DNA from: 2-12-FULL-35-23 sp965196985
GTDB taxonomy: Bacteria; Pseudomonadota; Gammaproteobacteria; UBA12402
DNA: 64,000 nucleotides
Assembly: GCA_965196985.1 (NCBI GenBank)
Contig: CBDALO010000065.1
Location: forward strand, 14,533 to 78,532
Reading direction: 5' to 3'
The position numbers and the translations under genes are program-made. Each line of letters opens with the position of its first letter. Within the stretch, counting starts at the first letter, position 1. Of the stretch, positions 25,713-34,336 are shown piece after piece. Under the pieces are notes generated by a model. The model was not told the DNA's origin. It saw only the letters and a program-made list of their open reading frames with translations, and made no database searches.

Positions 25713-26597
25713 ATGACATCGCTGCAGACCCCGACGGTGCGCGTCGGCGATTCGGACCAAGGTGCGGTCGACTCGAACGTGCTCGAGCAAGCTGACGCCG
25801 ACACCTACGCACAGTGGTTCGCGTGCCTGGCCGAACCGATGCGGGTGCGGCTGCTGCACCGCGTCGCGAGCGCTGCCGGCGGAATCACAATCGGGGCCCT
25901 TGCCGAGGCGTTGGGGATCGGACAGCCCACGGTCTCCCACCATGTGCGCAAGCTCGCCGATGTGGGATTCGTCAGCCTGCGCAAAGAGGGGACCAGCACC
26001 GTTGTCGCGATGAATCCGACGTGCTGCGTCGCGTTGCCGCAGGCTGCCGACATCGTGATGGGGGTTCTCGCGCCGCGGCCGTGCTGCCCGAGCGATCTTC
26101 CCGACGACGTCGCCGTCCGGGTCATGTCCGATGACGACTGGGACGCCGTTCTGCGGATCTACGGCGAAGGCATCGCCACGCGCAACGCCACCTTCACCAC
26201 CGAAGCCCCCAGCCGGGAGCACCTCGATGCGCAGTGGCTACCGAACCATCGCTGGGTCGCCACCATCGACGATGTCGTCGTCGGCTGGGCTGCCCTGAGT
26301 CCGGTGTCCGGGCGGGACTGCTACCGCGGAGTCGCCGAAAACTCCGTCTATGTCGCCGACGGGATGCGCGGACGAGGTGTCGGAAAAGCATTGCTACGCA
26401 AGCAAGTCATGGCAGCCGACGCAGACGGACTCTGGACGCTGCAGACGTCGATCTTCCCCGAAAACCGCGCCTCCGTCTCCCTGCACCATTCGGCAGGTTT
26501 CCGCACCATCGGGATCCGGGAAAAGATCGCCCAACTCGACGGCATCTGGCGCGACACAGTCCTGCTCGAACGACGATCAGTGGCTGATCCAACCTGA
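25713..26597 (+). CDS. ArsR-GNAT fusion: arsenic-type repressor joined to an ArsN-like acetyltransferase
   Basis: 294 residues with two domains. Residues about 25-120 are an ArsR winged helix (CLAEPMRVRLLHRVASAAGG, IGQPTVSHHVRKLADVGFVS) with Cys pairs TCC and RPCC after the DNA-binding part that could sense As(III). Residues about 130-290 are a GNAT domain (NHRWVATIDDVVVGWAALSP, then the acetyl-CoA loop DGMRGRGVGKALLRKQV, and TSIFPENRASVSLHHSAGFR), closest in pattern to phosphinothricin/arsinothricin acetyltransferases. ATG 25713 follows the triple operator closely. It may combine sensing with arsenical antibiotic resistance. Confidence 0.85.
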   Translation: MTSLQTPTVRVGDSDQGAVDSNVLEQADADTYAQWFACLAEPMRVRLLHRVASAAGGITIGALAEALGIGQPTVSHHVRKLADVGFVSLRKEGTSTVVAMNPTCCVALPQAADIVMGVLAPRPCCPSDLPDDVAVRVMSDDDWDAVLRIYGEGIATRNATFTTEAPSREHLDAQWLPNHRWVATIDDVVVGWAALSPVSGRDCYRGVAENSVYVADGMRGRGVGKALLRKQVMAADADGLWTLQTSIFPENRASVSLHHSAGFRTIGIREKIAQLDGIWRDTVLLERRSVADPT

Positions 26598-26616
26598 GTT
26601 CCCCTGGCGGAGGTGC

Positions 26617-27462
26617 TTATTTCTGGGTTGGTGTATCGGTGCTGTGGTCGACGCCGAACATCGATTCGGCGGGTTCTCCGGGTGCGGGAATTGTCAGGCG
26701 CCGCCACTCGGGGCCGAGGTCACCATTCAGCGATTCCGGAACTTTCGTTCCCACGGGAGCCATGTGTACTTGCCCCTGTTCCCGAAACACGGGATCCGCG
26801 ACGACGACTTCCCGTTCGAAAAGCTCATCAGGCAGCGTCAGTAAGCCCAGACCGATGAGCCATTCGATGACATGGAGTGTTGCGGTGGTCTGCATGATCA
26901 GTCTGCAGACGAGAGGTGCTGCTGCGCGGTAGCGCTCGCGTACGCCGTGCTGCTCCGTCTCAGCGAGGCGTTCAGCGTCACCGTGTACGACATCGCCGTA
27001 GATCCAGGCGAACGCGAGGACATTGTCCGAGATCATCGGCGAGACCTCTTCCTCGTCCACGCGGCCGGTCTGCACCGCGTAGGCAAGGGGCCCGCGGCCC
27101 TTCGGATCGAATTCCGCCCACCCCTGTTTCAGTCCGGTAAGAACCTGAGCGACATCGGCGCGATCGTTGCCACGAAGGAGCCATCCCAGTGCGGTCAACG
27201 TGTGCTGGAAGTACGCATCTTCCTGCTTGAGGAGCAGGGGACGCACCCGAGCTGCCGCCGATTCGACCACTTCCTCCGGTCGCAGGCGCTGTGTCATCCA
27301 GACGCCATCGGCGCTGATCTCGAACTCGAAAGGCGCGGTGCCGATCCGCTCGAGCGCTTCGAAGTCCTTGTAGAGCGAGTGCGCTTTGACCCGCCGTGCG
27401 CGCAGTACGAACGCTGAGAGCCTCGTCAGGTGGCGCTGTTCTACATCGGGCTTGCTGGTCAT
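26617..27462 (-). CDS. Hypothetical protein (281 aa) in the ars island
   Basis: No family recognised. The protein is mostly helical, with few Cys (one, in LVCRLIMQTTATLHVIEWLI), and shows VKAHSLYKDFEALERIGTAP near the start and a proline-rich end. It lacks signal peptide and membrane helices. It converges on the ArsR-GNAT gene and is divergent from arsR-acr3, sharing that intergenic region, which suggests possible co-regulation. Confidence 0.65.
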   Translation of the reverse strand: MTSKPDVEQRHLTRLSAFVLRARRVKAHSLYKDFEALERIGTAPFEFEISADGVWMTQRLRPEEVVESAAARVRPLLLKQEDAYFQHTLTALGWLLRGNDRADVAQVLTGLKQGWAEFDPKGRGPLAYAVQTGRVDEEEVSPMISDNVLAFAWIYGDVVHGDAERLAETEQHGVRERYRAAAPLVCRLIMQTTATLHVIEWLIGLGLLTLPDELFEREVVVADPVFREQGQVHMAPVGTKVPESLNGDLGPEWRRLTIPAPGEPAESMFGVDHSTDTPTQK

Positions 27463-27550
27463 CGCTCGGTCCGATCGTCGATTGTGGGTTTCGAATCAGT
27501 GTCGCATCGGCAATCGCGGACGCGGATGTTCATCTCTGGTTGGTTGCGCG

Positions 27551-27590
27551 TTGATTCGAAAGCTGTCAATATCGAAGTATGTCGAATCAA
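27551..27590. promoter_or_regulatory. Inverted repeat at the start of arsR-acr3
   Basis: TTGATTCGA (27551-27559) and TCGAATCAA (27582-27590) are a perfect 9-bp inverted repeat; the right arm overlaps the arsR start codon. Binding there would block transcription or translation of the rightward ars operon. Confidence 0.5.
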
Positions 27591-27965
27591 GTTGTTGCGG
27601 AGACCGGCGCCTGCTGCTCCCCGCTCGTCCGTGAGCCGTTGACCGAAGACTGGGCCGGCGACCTGGCCCGGATGTTCAAAGCCCTCGGCGATCCCGTCCG
27701 ACTACGACTGCTGAGCCTGGTGGCGAGCCATGAAGGCGGGGAAGCCTGCGTCTGCGACATCTCCGACACCTTCGATCTGTCCCAGCCGACGATCTCGCAT
27801 CACCTCAAGGTGCTGCGACAGGCCGGACTGCTCGACTGCGAACGCCGCGGCACCTGGGTGTACTACTGGGTTATTCCCGCTGCGTTGCAGCAACTCTCCG
27901 CAGTTCTGCTGGTCGAAGGCTCCACCGTGACCGCAGCGGACGCATGCGTGGAGGTCACCGCATGA
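27579..27965 (+). CDS. arsR: ArsR arsenite-responsive repressor
   Basis: 128 residues: MFKALGDPVRLRLLSLVASH, then the metal site EACVCDISDTFDLSQPTISH (CxC in helix 3, as in arsenite-sensing ArsR proteins), and VLRQAGLLDCERRGTWVYYW. Cys-Cys near residue 13 could also take part. ATG 27579 has a weak ribosome site and may be read from a leaderless or short leader transcript. Its stop overlaps the acr3 start (ATGA). Confidence 0.93.
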   Translation: MSNQVVAETGACCSPLVREPLTEDWAGDLARMFKALGDPVRLRLLSLVASHEGGEACVCDISDTFDLSQPTISHHLKVLRQAGLLDCERRGTWVYYWVIPAALQQLSAVLLVEGSTVTAADACVEVTA

Positions 27966-29059
27966 GCAACACCGCTGCCACCACCGAACACCCCGCAGTC
28001 GTCGGAAAACTCTCCACCCTCGACCGCTATCTGGCGGTGTGGATCGGCGTGGCCATGGTCGTCGGCCTGCTGGTCGGACGCTGGATCCCCGGTGTGAACA
28101 CTGCCCTGGACAAGGTGCAGATCGACGGCATCTCCCTGCCGATCGCCCTCGGCCTGCTGATCATGATGTACCCGGTGTTGGCGAAGGTCCGCTACGACCG
28201 CCTCGACACAGTCACCGGAGACAAGAAACTCCTCGCCGGTTCGCTGTTCCTGAACTGGGTTCTCGGCCCGGCGCTGATGTTCGCCCTCGCCTGGCTGTTT
28301 CTGCCTGACCTGCCGGAATACCGAACCGGTTTGATCATCGTCGGTCTCGCTCGCTGCATCGCGATGGTGATCATCTGGAACGACCTGGCCTGCGGAGACC
28401 GCGAAGCCGCCGCGGTGCTGGTCGCCATCAACTCGGTGTTCCAGGTGATCATGTTCGCCGTGCTCGGTTGGTTCTACCTCTCGGTCCTGCCCGGCTGGCT
28501 CGGCCTCGAACAGACCACCATCGACACCTCGCCCTGGCAGATTGCGAAATCGGTCCTGATCTTCCTCGGTATCCCGCTGCTGGCAGGTTTTCTGTCCCGC
28601 TTCTTCGGCGAACGCGCCAAAGGCCGCGACTGGTACGACACCAAGTTCATCCCCAAGATCAGCCCCTGGGCGCTCTACGGTCTGCTGTTCACCATCGTCG
28701 TGCTCTTCTCGATGCAGGGCGAACAGATCACCTCCCAGCCCTGGGACGTCGTCCGCATCGCATTGCCGCTGCTGGCGTACTTCGCGCTCATGTGGGGCGG
28801 AGGCTACATCCTCGGCGCCGCAATCGGATTGGGCTACGAACGCACCACCACGCTCGCCTTCACGGCTGCGGGCAACAACTTCGAACTCGCGATCGCCGTA
28901 GCCATCGCCACCTACGGCGCCACCTCCGGTCAAGCGTTGGCGGGAGTGGTCGGCCCATTGATCGAGGTGCCGGTGCTGGTGGGCTTGGTTTACGTCTCCC
29001 TTGCTCTACGCAAACGCTTTGCCGTCAAAGAGGTTTCACCCGCATCCACCGCTACGTAA
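27962..29059 (+). CDS. acr3: Acr3-type arsenite efflux permease
   Basis: 365 residues, ten hydrophobic segments. The conserved functional Cys is in GLARCIAMVIIWNDLACGDR, and TLAFTAAGNNFELAIAVAIA is another family block. It exports As(III) driven by the membrane potential or proton gradient. Start overlaps the arsR stop. With ArsA encoded downstream, an ATP-assisted Acr3-ArsA pump is plausible. Confidence 0.95.
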   Translation: MSNTAATTEHPAVVGKLSTLDRYLAVWIGVAMVVGLLVGRWIPGVNTALDKVQIDGISLPIALGLLIMMYPVLAKVRYDRLDTVTGDKKLLAGSLFLNWVLGPALMFALAWLFLPDLPEYRTGLIIVGLARCIAMVIIWNDLACGDREAAAVLVAINSVFQVIMFAVLGWFYLSVLPGWLGLEQTTIDTSPWQIAKSVLIFLGIPLLAGFLSRFFGERAKGRDWYDTKFIPKISPWALYGLLFTIVVLFSMQGEQITSQPWDVVRIALPLLAYFALMWGGGYILGAAIGLGYERTTTLAFTAAGNNFELAIAVAIATYGATSGQALAGVVGPLIEVPVLVGLVYVSLALRKRFAVKEVSPASTAT

Positions 29060-29083
29060 GTCACCTACAACTCTTCGGGAGTC

Positions 29084-29740
29084 ATGATGAACGAGCACCG
29101 CGCCCAGCCCGATCTCCTCTCACCGCAGGCCGTTCTCTCGCGCACCGCGCACGACTTGGCGGCGAAGTACGTCGGAGTGTTCTCCGCGCAAACCGTCGAA
29201 CGCTATGTCTTCGAGTCCTACACGGCGCTGCGCCGCACCGCGAAGATCCACACCCATCTCACCTCGCTCGCGGCGCGGTTCGCCGCCGACCGCCTCACCG
29301 CTTTGGCCCAGTCCAGCGGAGCACTCACCAAGGACGTGCCCGAAGTTCTGTTCGTGTGCGTCCACAACGCCGGCCGGTCGCAGATGGCGGCGGCACTGCT
29401 CGATCACCACGCCCGCGGCCGGGTTCATGTGCGCTCGGCTGGATCCGCGCCGGTCCACGAGATCAACCCTGCCGTCATCGCGGCGATGGCCGAGATCGGG
29501 ATCGATCTGGCCGACGAGTTCCCGAAACCGCTCACCGATGATGTGGTCGCCGCGGCGGACTGTGTCGTCTCGATGGGCTGCGGCGATGCCTGCGTCGTCT
29601 ACCAGGGAAAGCGGTACCTCGATTGGGCTCTCGACGATCCGGACGGCCAGCCCCTCGAGGTGGTGCGGGCAATCCGCGACGACCTCGATGCGCGGGTGAT
29701 CGCACTGCTCACCGAACTGACCACACCCGTCGCCGTCTGA
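29084..29740 (+). CDS. arsC: Arsenate reductase ArsC with N-terminal three-helix domain
   Basis: 218 residues. Residues 1-75 form a three-helix dimerisation-type domain (LAAKYVGVFSAQTVERYVFE ... LAARFAADRL). From residue about 85 comes the LMW-phosphatase-like ArsC domain: VLFVCVHNAGRSQMAAALLD (P-loop Cys), the Cys-rich loop VSMGCGDACVVYQGKRYLDW and acid DDPDG. It reduces arsenate to arsenite. Two consecutive ATG codons (29084, 29087); GGGAG spacing favours the second. Between acr3 and a second arsC. Confidence 0.92.
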   Translation: MMNEHRAQPDLLSPQAVLSRTAHDLAAKYVGVFSAQTVERYVFESYTALRRTAKIHTHLTSLAARFAADRLTALAQSSGALTKDVPEVLFVCVHNAGRSQMAAALLDHHARGRVHVRSAGSAPVHEINPAVIAAMAEIGIDLADEFPKPLTDDVVAAADCVVSMGCGDACVVYQGKRYLDWALDDPDGQPLEVVRAIRDDLDARVIALLTELTTPVAV

Positions 29741-29781
29741 CCGACCTCTTACTTCCGTCTTCGAAGGGAACCTTCATCCTC

Positions 29782-30198
29782 ATGTCCGACAAGCCCAGCG
29801 TCCTGTTCGTCTGTGTCCACAACGCCGGCCGATCACAGATGGCCGCCGGTTTCCTGAGCCACCTCGCCGGCGATGCCATCGAGGTCCGCTCCGCCGGATC
29901 CGCCCCCGCGGACACCATCAACTCCGCCGCAGTCGAAGCGATGGCAGAGCTCGGAATCGACATCTCCGCCCAGACCCCGAAAATCCTCACCGTTGACGCC
30001 GTCCAGGATTCGGATGTCGTGATCACGATGGGATGCGGCGACACCTGCCCGATCTTCCCCGGCAAGAGCTACCGCGACTGGGTCCTCGACGATCCCGCCG
30101 GCCAAGGCATCGATGCGGTCCGCCCGATCCGCGACGAGATCAAAACCCGCGTACGGGCTCTGATCACCGAACTCACCGCCCCGTCGGTATCGCGCTGA
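29782..30198 (+). CDS. arsC: Arsenate reductase ArsC, second copy
   Basis: 138 residues, single domain: VLFVCVHNAGRSQMAAGFLS, VITMGCGDTCPIFPGKSYRD and WVLDDPAG. Cys residues in GCGDTC are positioned for the thioredoxin-coupled disulfide cascade of LMW-phosphatase-type ArsC. The trxB gene that follows fits this. It shares most of its sequence with the catalytic half of the preceding ArsC, so the pair probably arose by duplication. Confidence 0.93.
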   Translation: MSDKPSVLFVCVHNAGRSQMAAGFLSHLAGDAIEVRSAGSAPADTINSAAVEAMAELGIDISAQTPKILTVDAVQDSDVVITMGCGDTCPIFPGKSYRDWVLDDPAGQGIDAVRPIRDEIKTRVRALITELTAPSVSR

Positions 30199-30239
30199 CC
30201 GCTCGTACTGCCCGTATTCGATCCCGTGAAAGAGACACT

Positions 30240-31226
30240 ATGACCATCCCGTCCACGGTCCATGACGTCATCATTGTCGGTTCCGGACCGGCCGGCTACA
30301 CCGCTGGTGTCTACACCGCGCGCGCTGAGCTCGCGCCCCTGCTCTTCGAGGGAACCCAGTTCGGTGGCGCCCTCATGACCACCACCGAGGTCGAGAACTT
30401 CCCCGGATTCCGCGAAGGAATCATGGGCCCCGATCTGATGGAACAGATGCGCGAGCAGGCACTGCGCTTCGACACCGACATCCGCACCGAGGACGTCGAA
30501 GAGATCGACCTCAGCGGCCCGATCAAGACCGTCGTCGCGAACGGCGAAACCTACGCCGCGCACGCGATCATCCTCGCCATGGGCGCAGCAGCCCGCTACC
30601 TGGGCATTCCCGGTGAAGAACGCCTCCTCGGCCGCGGCGTCAGCGCCTGCGCCACCTGCGACGGCTTCTTCTTCCGTGACCAGGACATCGTCGTGGTCGG
30701 CGGCGGCGACTCCGCGATGGAAGAAGCAACCTTCCTCACCCGCTTCGCTCGCTCGGTCACCCTGGTGCACCGCCGCGAGGAGTTCCGCGCCTCACGGATC
30801 ATGCTCGAGCGTGCCAAGGCCAACGAGAAGATCCGCTTCCTGACCAACGCAGAGCCCGTCGAGGTGCTCGGTGAGAACAGCGTCACCGGCCTCGTCGTGC
30901 GCGACACCGTCACCGGTGAAACTTCCACACTCGAGATCACCGGCATGTTCGTCGCCATCGGCCACGACCCGCGCAGTGAACTCGTCAAGGGCCAGGTCGA
31001 TCTCGACGACGCCGGATACGTGCGCGTCGCTCCCGGTTCCACCGCGACCTCCATCGACGGCGTCTTCGCTGCCGGTGACCTGGTCGATCACACGTACCGT
31101 CAGGCGATCACCGCTGCCGGCACCGGATGCTCCGCAGCAATCGACGCCGAACGCTGGCTGGCCGACCGCGGCGACATCACCGCAAACACCCTCGACGCAG
31201 CCGGTCACACAGTCGACGCCGTCTGA
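30240..31226 (+). CDS. trxB: Thioredoxin reductase
   Basis: 328 residues: FAD motif DVIIVGSGPAGYTAGVYTAR, redox motif SACATCDGFFFRDQDIVVVG (CATC), NADPH motif GGGDSAMEEATFL, and AAGDLVDHTYRQAITAAGTG near the end. It regenerates reduced thioredoxin for the arsenate reductases. AAAGAGA precedes ATG 30240. Embedding trxB between arsC genes is a recurrent actinobacterial arrangement. Confidence 0.94.
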   Translation: MTIPSTVHDVIIVGSGPAGYTAGVYTARAELAPLLFEGTQFGGALMTTTEVENFPGFREGIMGPDLMEQMREQALRFDTDIRTEDVEEIDLSGPIKTVVANGETYAAHAIILAMGAAARYLGIPGEERLLGRGVSACATCDGFFFRDQDIVVVGGGDSAMEEATFLTRFARSVTLVHRREEFRASRIMLERAKANEKIRFLTNAEPVEVLGENSVTGLVVRDTVTGETSTLEITGMFVAIGHDPRSELVKGQVDLDDAGYVRVAPGSTATSIDGVFAAGDLVDHTYRQAITAAGTGCSAAIDAERWLADRGDITANTLDAAGHTVDAV

Positions 31227-31253
31227 CTTCCACACCCAGCGAAAGGAACTTCG

Positions 31254-31664
31254 ATGAGCAAGCCTTCAGTGCTGTTCGTGTGCGTCAAGAACGGCGGCAA
31301 ATCCCAGATGGCTGCGGGTCTCATGCGCAAAGCCGCCGGTGACCAGGTGGACGTGTATTCCGCCGGCACCAAACCCGGCGACGTGGTCAACGCCCTGTCC
31401 GTCGGAACTCTGCTCGAGGTCGGGGTGGACATCACCGGTGAAACTCCGACACTGATCGATCCGCAACTGGTGCGCGATGTCGACCTCGTCGTCACCCTGG
31501 GCAGCGAAGCGAAGGTCGAACCGGTCGACGGCACCGACTTCGAGAACTGGGACACCGACGAGCCGTCCGAACGAGGCATCGACGGAATCGAACGAATGCG
31601 CCTGGTCCGCGACGACATCGCCGCCCGCGTCGATGCTCTCGCCGCCCGTCTGGCGACCCGCTGA
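31254..31664 (+). CDS. arsC: Arsenate reductase-like LMW phosphatase family protein, third copy
   Basis: 136 residues with P-loop FVCVKNGGKSQMAAGLMRKA, then VVTLGSEAKVEPVDGTDFEN. It lacks the GCGxxC cysteines of the two other copies, so it is likely of the single-catalytic-Cys type that uses mycothiol and mycoredoxin, as known for corynebacterial ArsC proteins. AAAGGAAC precedes the ATG. The island therefore seems to encode both thioredoxin- and mycothiol-linked reductases. Confidence 0.88.
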   Translation: MSKPSVLFVCVKNGGKSQMAAGLMRKAAGDQVDVYSAGTKPGDVVNALSVGTLLEVGVDITGETPTLIDPQLVRDVDLVVTLGSEAKVEPVDGTDFENWDTDEPSERGIDGIERMRLVRDDIAARVDALAARLATR

Positions 31665-31721
31665 CACCGGATCGGTAGCCGCACCATCGAAGACCCGAGA
31701 AGTAAGAAAGAGAACATCACC

Positions 31722-32129
31722 ATGAGCACCATCGAAGTATTCGAACCTGCACTGTGCTGCAACACCGGCGTCTGCGGCGACGACGTCGACCAAGCGCTGA
31801 TCACCTTCACCGCCGACCTCGACTGGGTCGCAAGCAACGGCGGCACCATCACCCGCCACAACCTCGCCAACGACCCCCTTGCCTTCGCCGGAAACGACAC
31901 CGTCGCAGCGTTCCTCAAAATCTCCGGCTCCGAAGGACTCCCGCTGGCGATCGTCGACGGAGTCACCGCCCTGACCGGCACCTATCCCACCCGCAGCCAG
32001 CTCGCGAAATGGGCGTGCATCACCGAACCCGGAACGGCTGAGGCGCCGGCCGGGATCGCCATGCTCGGACTCTCCGACACCTCGGCGTGCTGCTCCACCG
32101 ACGACGCCGACTCCACCACCTGCTGCTGA
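31722..32129 (+). CDS. arsD: ArsD arsenite metallochaperone
   Basis: 135 residues: IEVFEPALCCNTGVCGDDVD supplies the three functional Cys (CC and C), followed by a thioredoxin-like fold (VAAFLKISGSEGLPLAIVDG). The tail adds SACCSTDDADSTTCC, extra vicinal Cys pairs seen in several ArsD proteins. ArsD delivers As(III) to ArsA, whose gene starts 16 nt downstream. Confidence 0.93.
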   Translation: MSTIEVFEPALCCNTGVCGDDVDQALITFTADLDWVASNGGTITRHNLANDPLAFAGNDTVAAFLKISGSEGLPLAIVDGVTALTGTYPTRSQLAKWACITEPGTAEAPAGIAMLGLSDTSACCSTDDADSTTCC

Positions 32130-32145
32130 AAGCGCCGACACCGCA

Positions 32146-33903
32146 ATGAAGTTCCTGAACAACGCGCCCCGATTCCTGTTCTTCACCGGCAAAGGTGGTG
32201 TCGGTAAAACCTCCATCGCCTGCGCGAGCGCGATGACCCTCGCTCGCGCCGGCAAGAAAGTGCTGCTCGTGAGCACCGATCCAGCCTCCAACGTCGGGCA
32301 GGTCTTCGGTGTGAGCATCGGCAACACCATCACCCCGATCCCCGCCGCTCCCGGATTGTCGGCGCTCGAGATCGATCCGGAACAAGCCGCAGCCGCCTAT
32401 CGCGAGCGGATCATCGGTCCCGTCCGCGGGCTGCTACCCGAGAAGGAGATCGTGGCGATCGCCGAACAGCTCTCCGGGTCCTGCACCACCGAAATAGCGT
32501 CGTTCAACGAGTTCACCGGACTGCTCTCCGGGCGCGACGACATCACCGCGGACTTCGACCACGTCCTCTTCGATACCGCCCCGACCGGGCACACCATCCG
32601 GCTCCTGCAGCTTCCCGGATCGTGGACCGAGTTCCTCGACGACGGTAAAGGCGATGCATCGTGCCTCGGGCCGCTGTCCGGGCTCGACAAGCAGCGCACC
32701 ATCTACGCCGACGCCGTTGCCGCGCTCGCAGATCCGCAGCGGACCCGCCTCGTCCTGGTCTCGCGCGCCCAGCGTTCGACGCTCGCCGAAATCACCCGCA
32801 CCCACCGCGAACTCGCCGACATCGGACTGGCCCACCAACACGTCGTCATCAACGCCGTCCTCCCTGAACCGGCCGACGACACGGATCCACTCGAATCCGC
32901 GATCCGCCGACGAGAGCAAGCCGCGATCGCCGCTCTGCCAACCGAACTAGCGCAGCTGTCCACCGATCAGGTTCCGCTCAAAGCGGCCAACATCGTCGGT
33001 ATCGACGCACTCGAAAGCCTCTTCACCACCGACCCCAGCCCGGTATCCGCCACCCCGCCGGTCGCGGCCCCGCAGCTGCTCAGTGCTCCGCTCGTATCCC
33101 TGATCGACGAACTCGACACCGATGATCACGGCCTGATCATGTGCATGGGCAAAGGCGGAGTCGGCAAGACCACCATCGCCGCAGCGATCGCTGTCGCCCT
33201 CGCCGAACGCGGCCACCAGGTGCACCTGACCACCACCGACCCGGCCGCACACCTGACCGAGACCTTGAACGGGGAACTCGACAACCTCCAGGTCTCCCGA
33301 ATCGACCCCGCCGACGCCACCGAGCAGTACCGCACCCGCGTCTTGACCACCAAAGGCAAGAATCTCGACGACCGCGGCCGCGCGAACCTCGCCGAAGACC
33401 TCCGATCGCCCTGCACCGAGGAAGTGGCGGTCTTTCAGGCGTTTTCGCGGGTGATTCACGAATCGAGCCGCAAATTCGTCGTCGTCGACACCGCCCCGAC
33501 CGGTCACACCTTGTTGCTCCTTGACGCCACCGGCTCCTACCACCGGGAAATCGCCCGCCAGATGGGTGAGAACACGAACTTCACCACCCCGCTCATGCGG
33601 CTCCAGGACCCGAACGCCACGAAAGTCCTACTCGTGACCCTCGCCGAAACCACACCCGTCCTCGAAGCCGCCGGTCTGCAAGCCGACCTACAACGCGCAG
33701 GAATCGAGCCTTGGGCGTGGGTGGTCAACAACTCCCTCGTCGCAGCCGAACCGACCTCGCCGCTCCTACAGCAGCGCACAGCCGGCGAGATCGCCGAAAT
33801 CGGCAGCATCACAAGCCAATACAGCCAACGAACCGCCATCGTCCCGATGCTCGCCGAAGAACCCGTCGGCACAGATGCATTGACGGCGTTGAGTAAGGCC
33901 TGA
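32146..33903 (+). CDS. arsA: ArsA arsenite-stimulated ATPase
   Basis: 585 residues with two homologous halves. Walker A1 FFTGKGGVGKTSIACASAMT near the N-terminus and A2 MGKGGVGKTTIAAAIAVALA at about residue 330; each half has the DTAPTGHT switch. Metal-site Cys lie in GSCTTEIASF and SPCTEEVAVF. It energises As(III) export with Acr3. The stop is 28 nt from the end of the convergent recombinase operon, so the island and recombinase genes meet here. A broken copy of its last 20 codons is at 45025-45088. Confidence 0.95.
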   Translation: MKFLNNAPRFLFFTGKGGVGKTSIACASAMTLARAGKKVLLVSTDPASNVGQVFGVSIGNTITPIPAAPGLSALEIDPEQAAAAYRERIIGPVRGLLPEKEIVAIAEQLSGSCTTEIASFNEFTGLLSGRDDITADFDHVLFDTAPTGHTIRLLQLPGSWTEFLDDGKGDASCLGPLSGLDKQRTIYADAVAALADPQRTRLVLVSRAQRSTLAEITRTHRELADIGLAHQHVVINAVLPEPADDTDPLESAIRRREQAAIAALPTELAQLSTDQVPLKAANIVGIDALESLFTTDPSPVSATPPVAAPQLLSAPLVSLIDELDTDDHGLIMCMGKGGVGKTTIAAAIAVALAERGHQVHLTTTDPAAHLTETLNGELDNLQVSRIDPADATEQYRTRVLTTKGKNLDDRGRANLAEDLRSPCTEEVAVFQAFSRVIHESSRKFVVVDTAPTGHTLLLLDATGSYHREIARQMGENTNFTTPLMRLQDPNATKVLLVTLAETTPVLEAAGLQADLQRAGIEPWAWVVNNSLVAAEPTSPLLQQRTAGEIAEIGSITSQYSQRTAIVPMLAEEPVGTDALTALSKA

Positions 33904-33931
33904 CGGGAGTGCGGAATCGACTTCTGGCTGG

Positions 33932-34336
33932 TCATTTACGGGGGCTGGATATGGTGGCGACGGCCGTGCGTTGATGGAGCTCCGTGCGAAGTTGGTGCGC
34001 TTCGAGGCTGAGTTGCTGGATTTGTGACGAAGCTAGAGCGACTTGTTCGGTGAGTTCGCGATTACGCGTGCGGAGCTTCCGGTTCTCGAGTTCGAGATTC
34101 TGGATGTGATTGGGTGGCGCCGCGAGTGTGGGCGTACTGCGGTCGGTCTGCCGGTGCTTCGTCAGCACCTCGACTGTCTCTGGAAAATTGCGCCTCAGGG
34201 TGGTGTTCGCGATGCCGAGGCGGCGGGCGAGAGCAAGAGCACTGGGCAGGACTCCACGTTCGGCCGATTCGGCCAGTAACGCGGCAAGCTCCACGGATAC
34301 AACTGCCGTGGTTGGCAATCCGCTGGGCGGGGTCAT
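33932..34336 (-). CDS. Coiled-coil TnpC-like protein of the recombinase operon
   Basis: 134 residues with a small helical N-terminal part (LALARRLGIANTTLRRNFPE, HTH-like) and a long heptad-rich coiled coil (NLELENRKLRTRNRELTEQV and onward). Tn554-type elements end their recombinase operon with such a protein (TnpC), which affects transposition efficiency or orientation. Its start overlaps the stop of the third recombinase (ATGA). Confidence 0.72.
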   Translation of the reverse strand: MTPPSGLPTTAVVSVELAALLAESAERGVLPSALALARRLGIANTTLRRNFPETVEVLTKHRQTDRSTPTLAAPPNHIQNLELENRKLRTRNRELTEQVALASSQIQQLSLEAHQLRTELHQRTAVATISSPRK

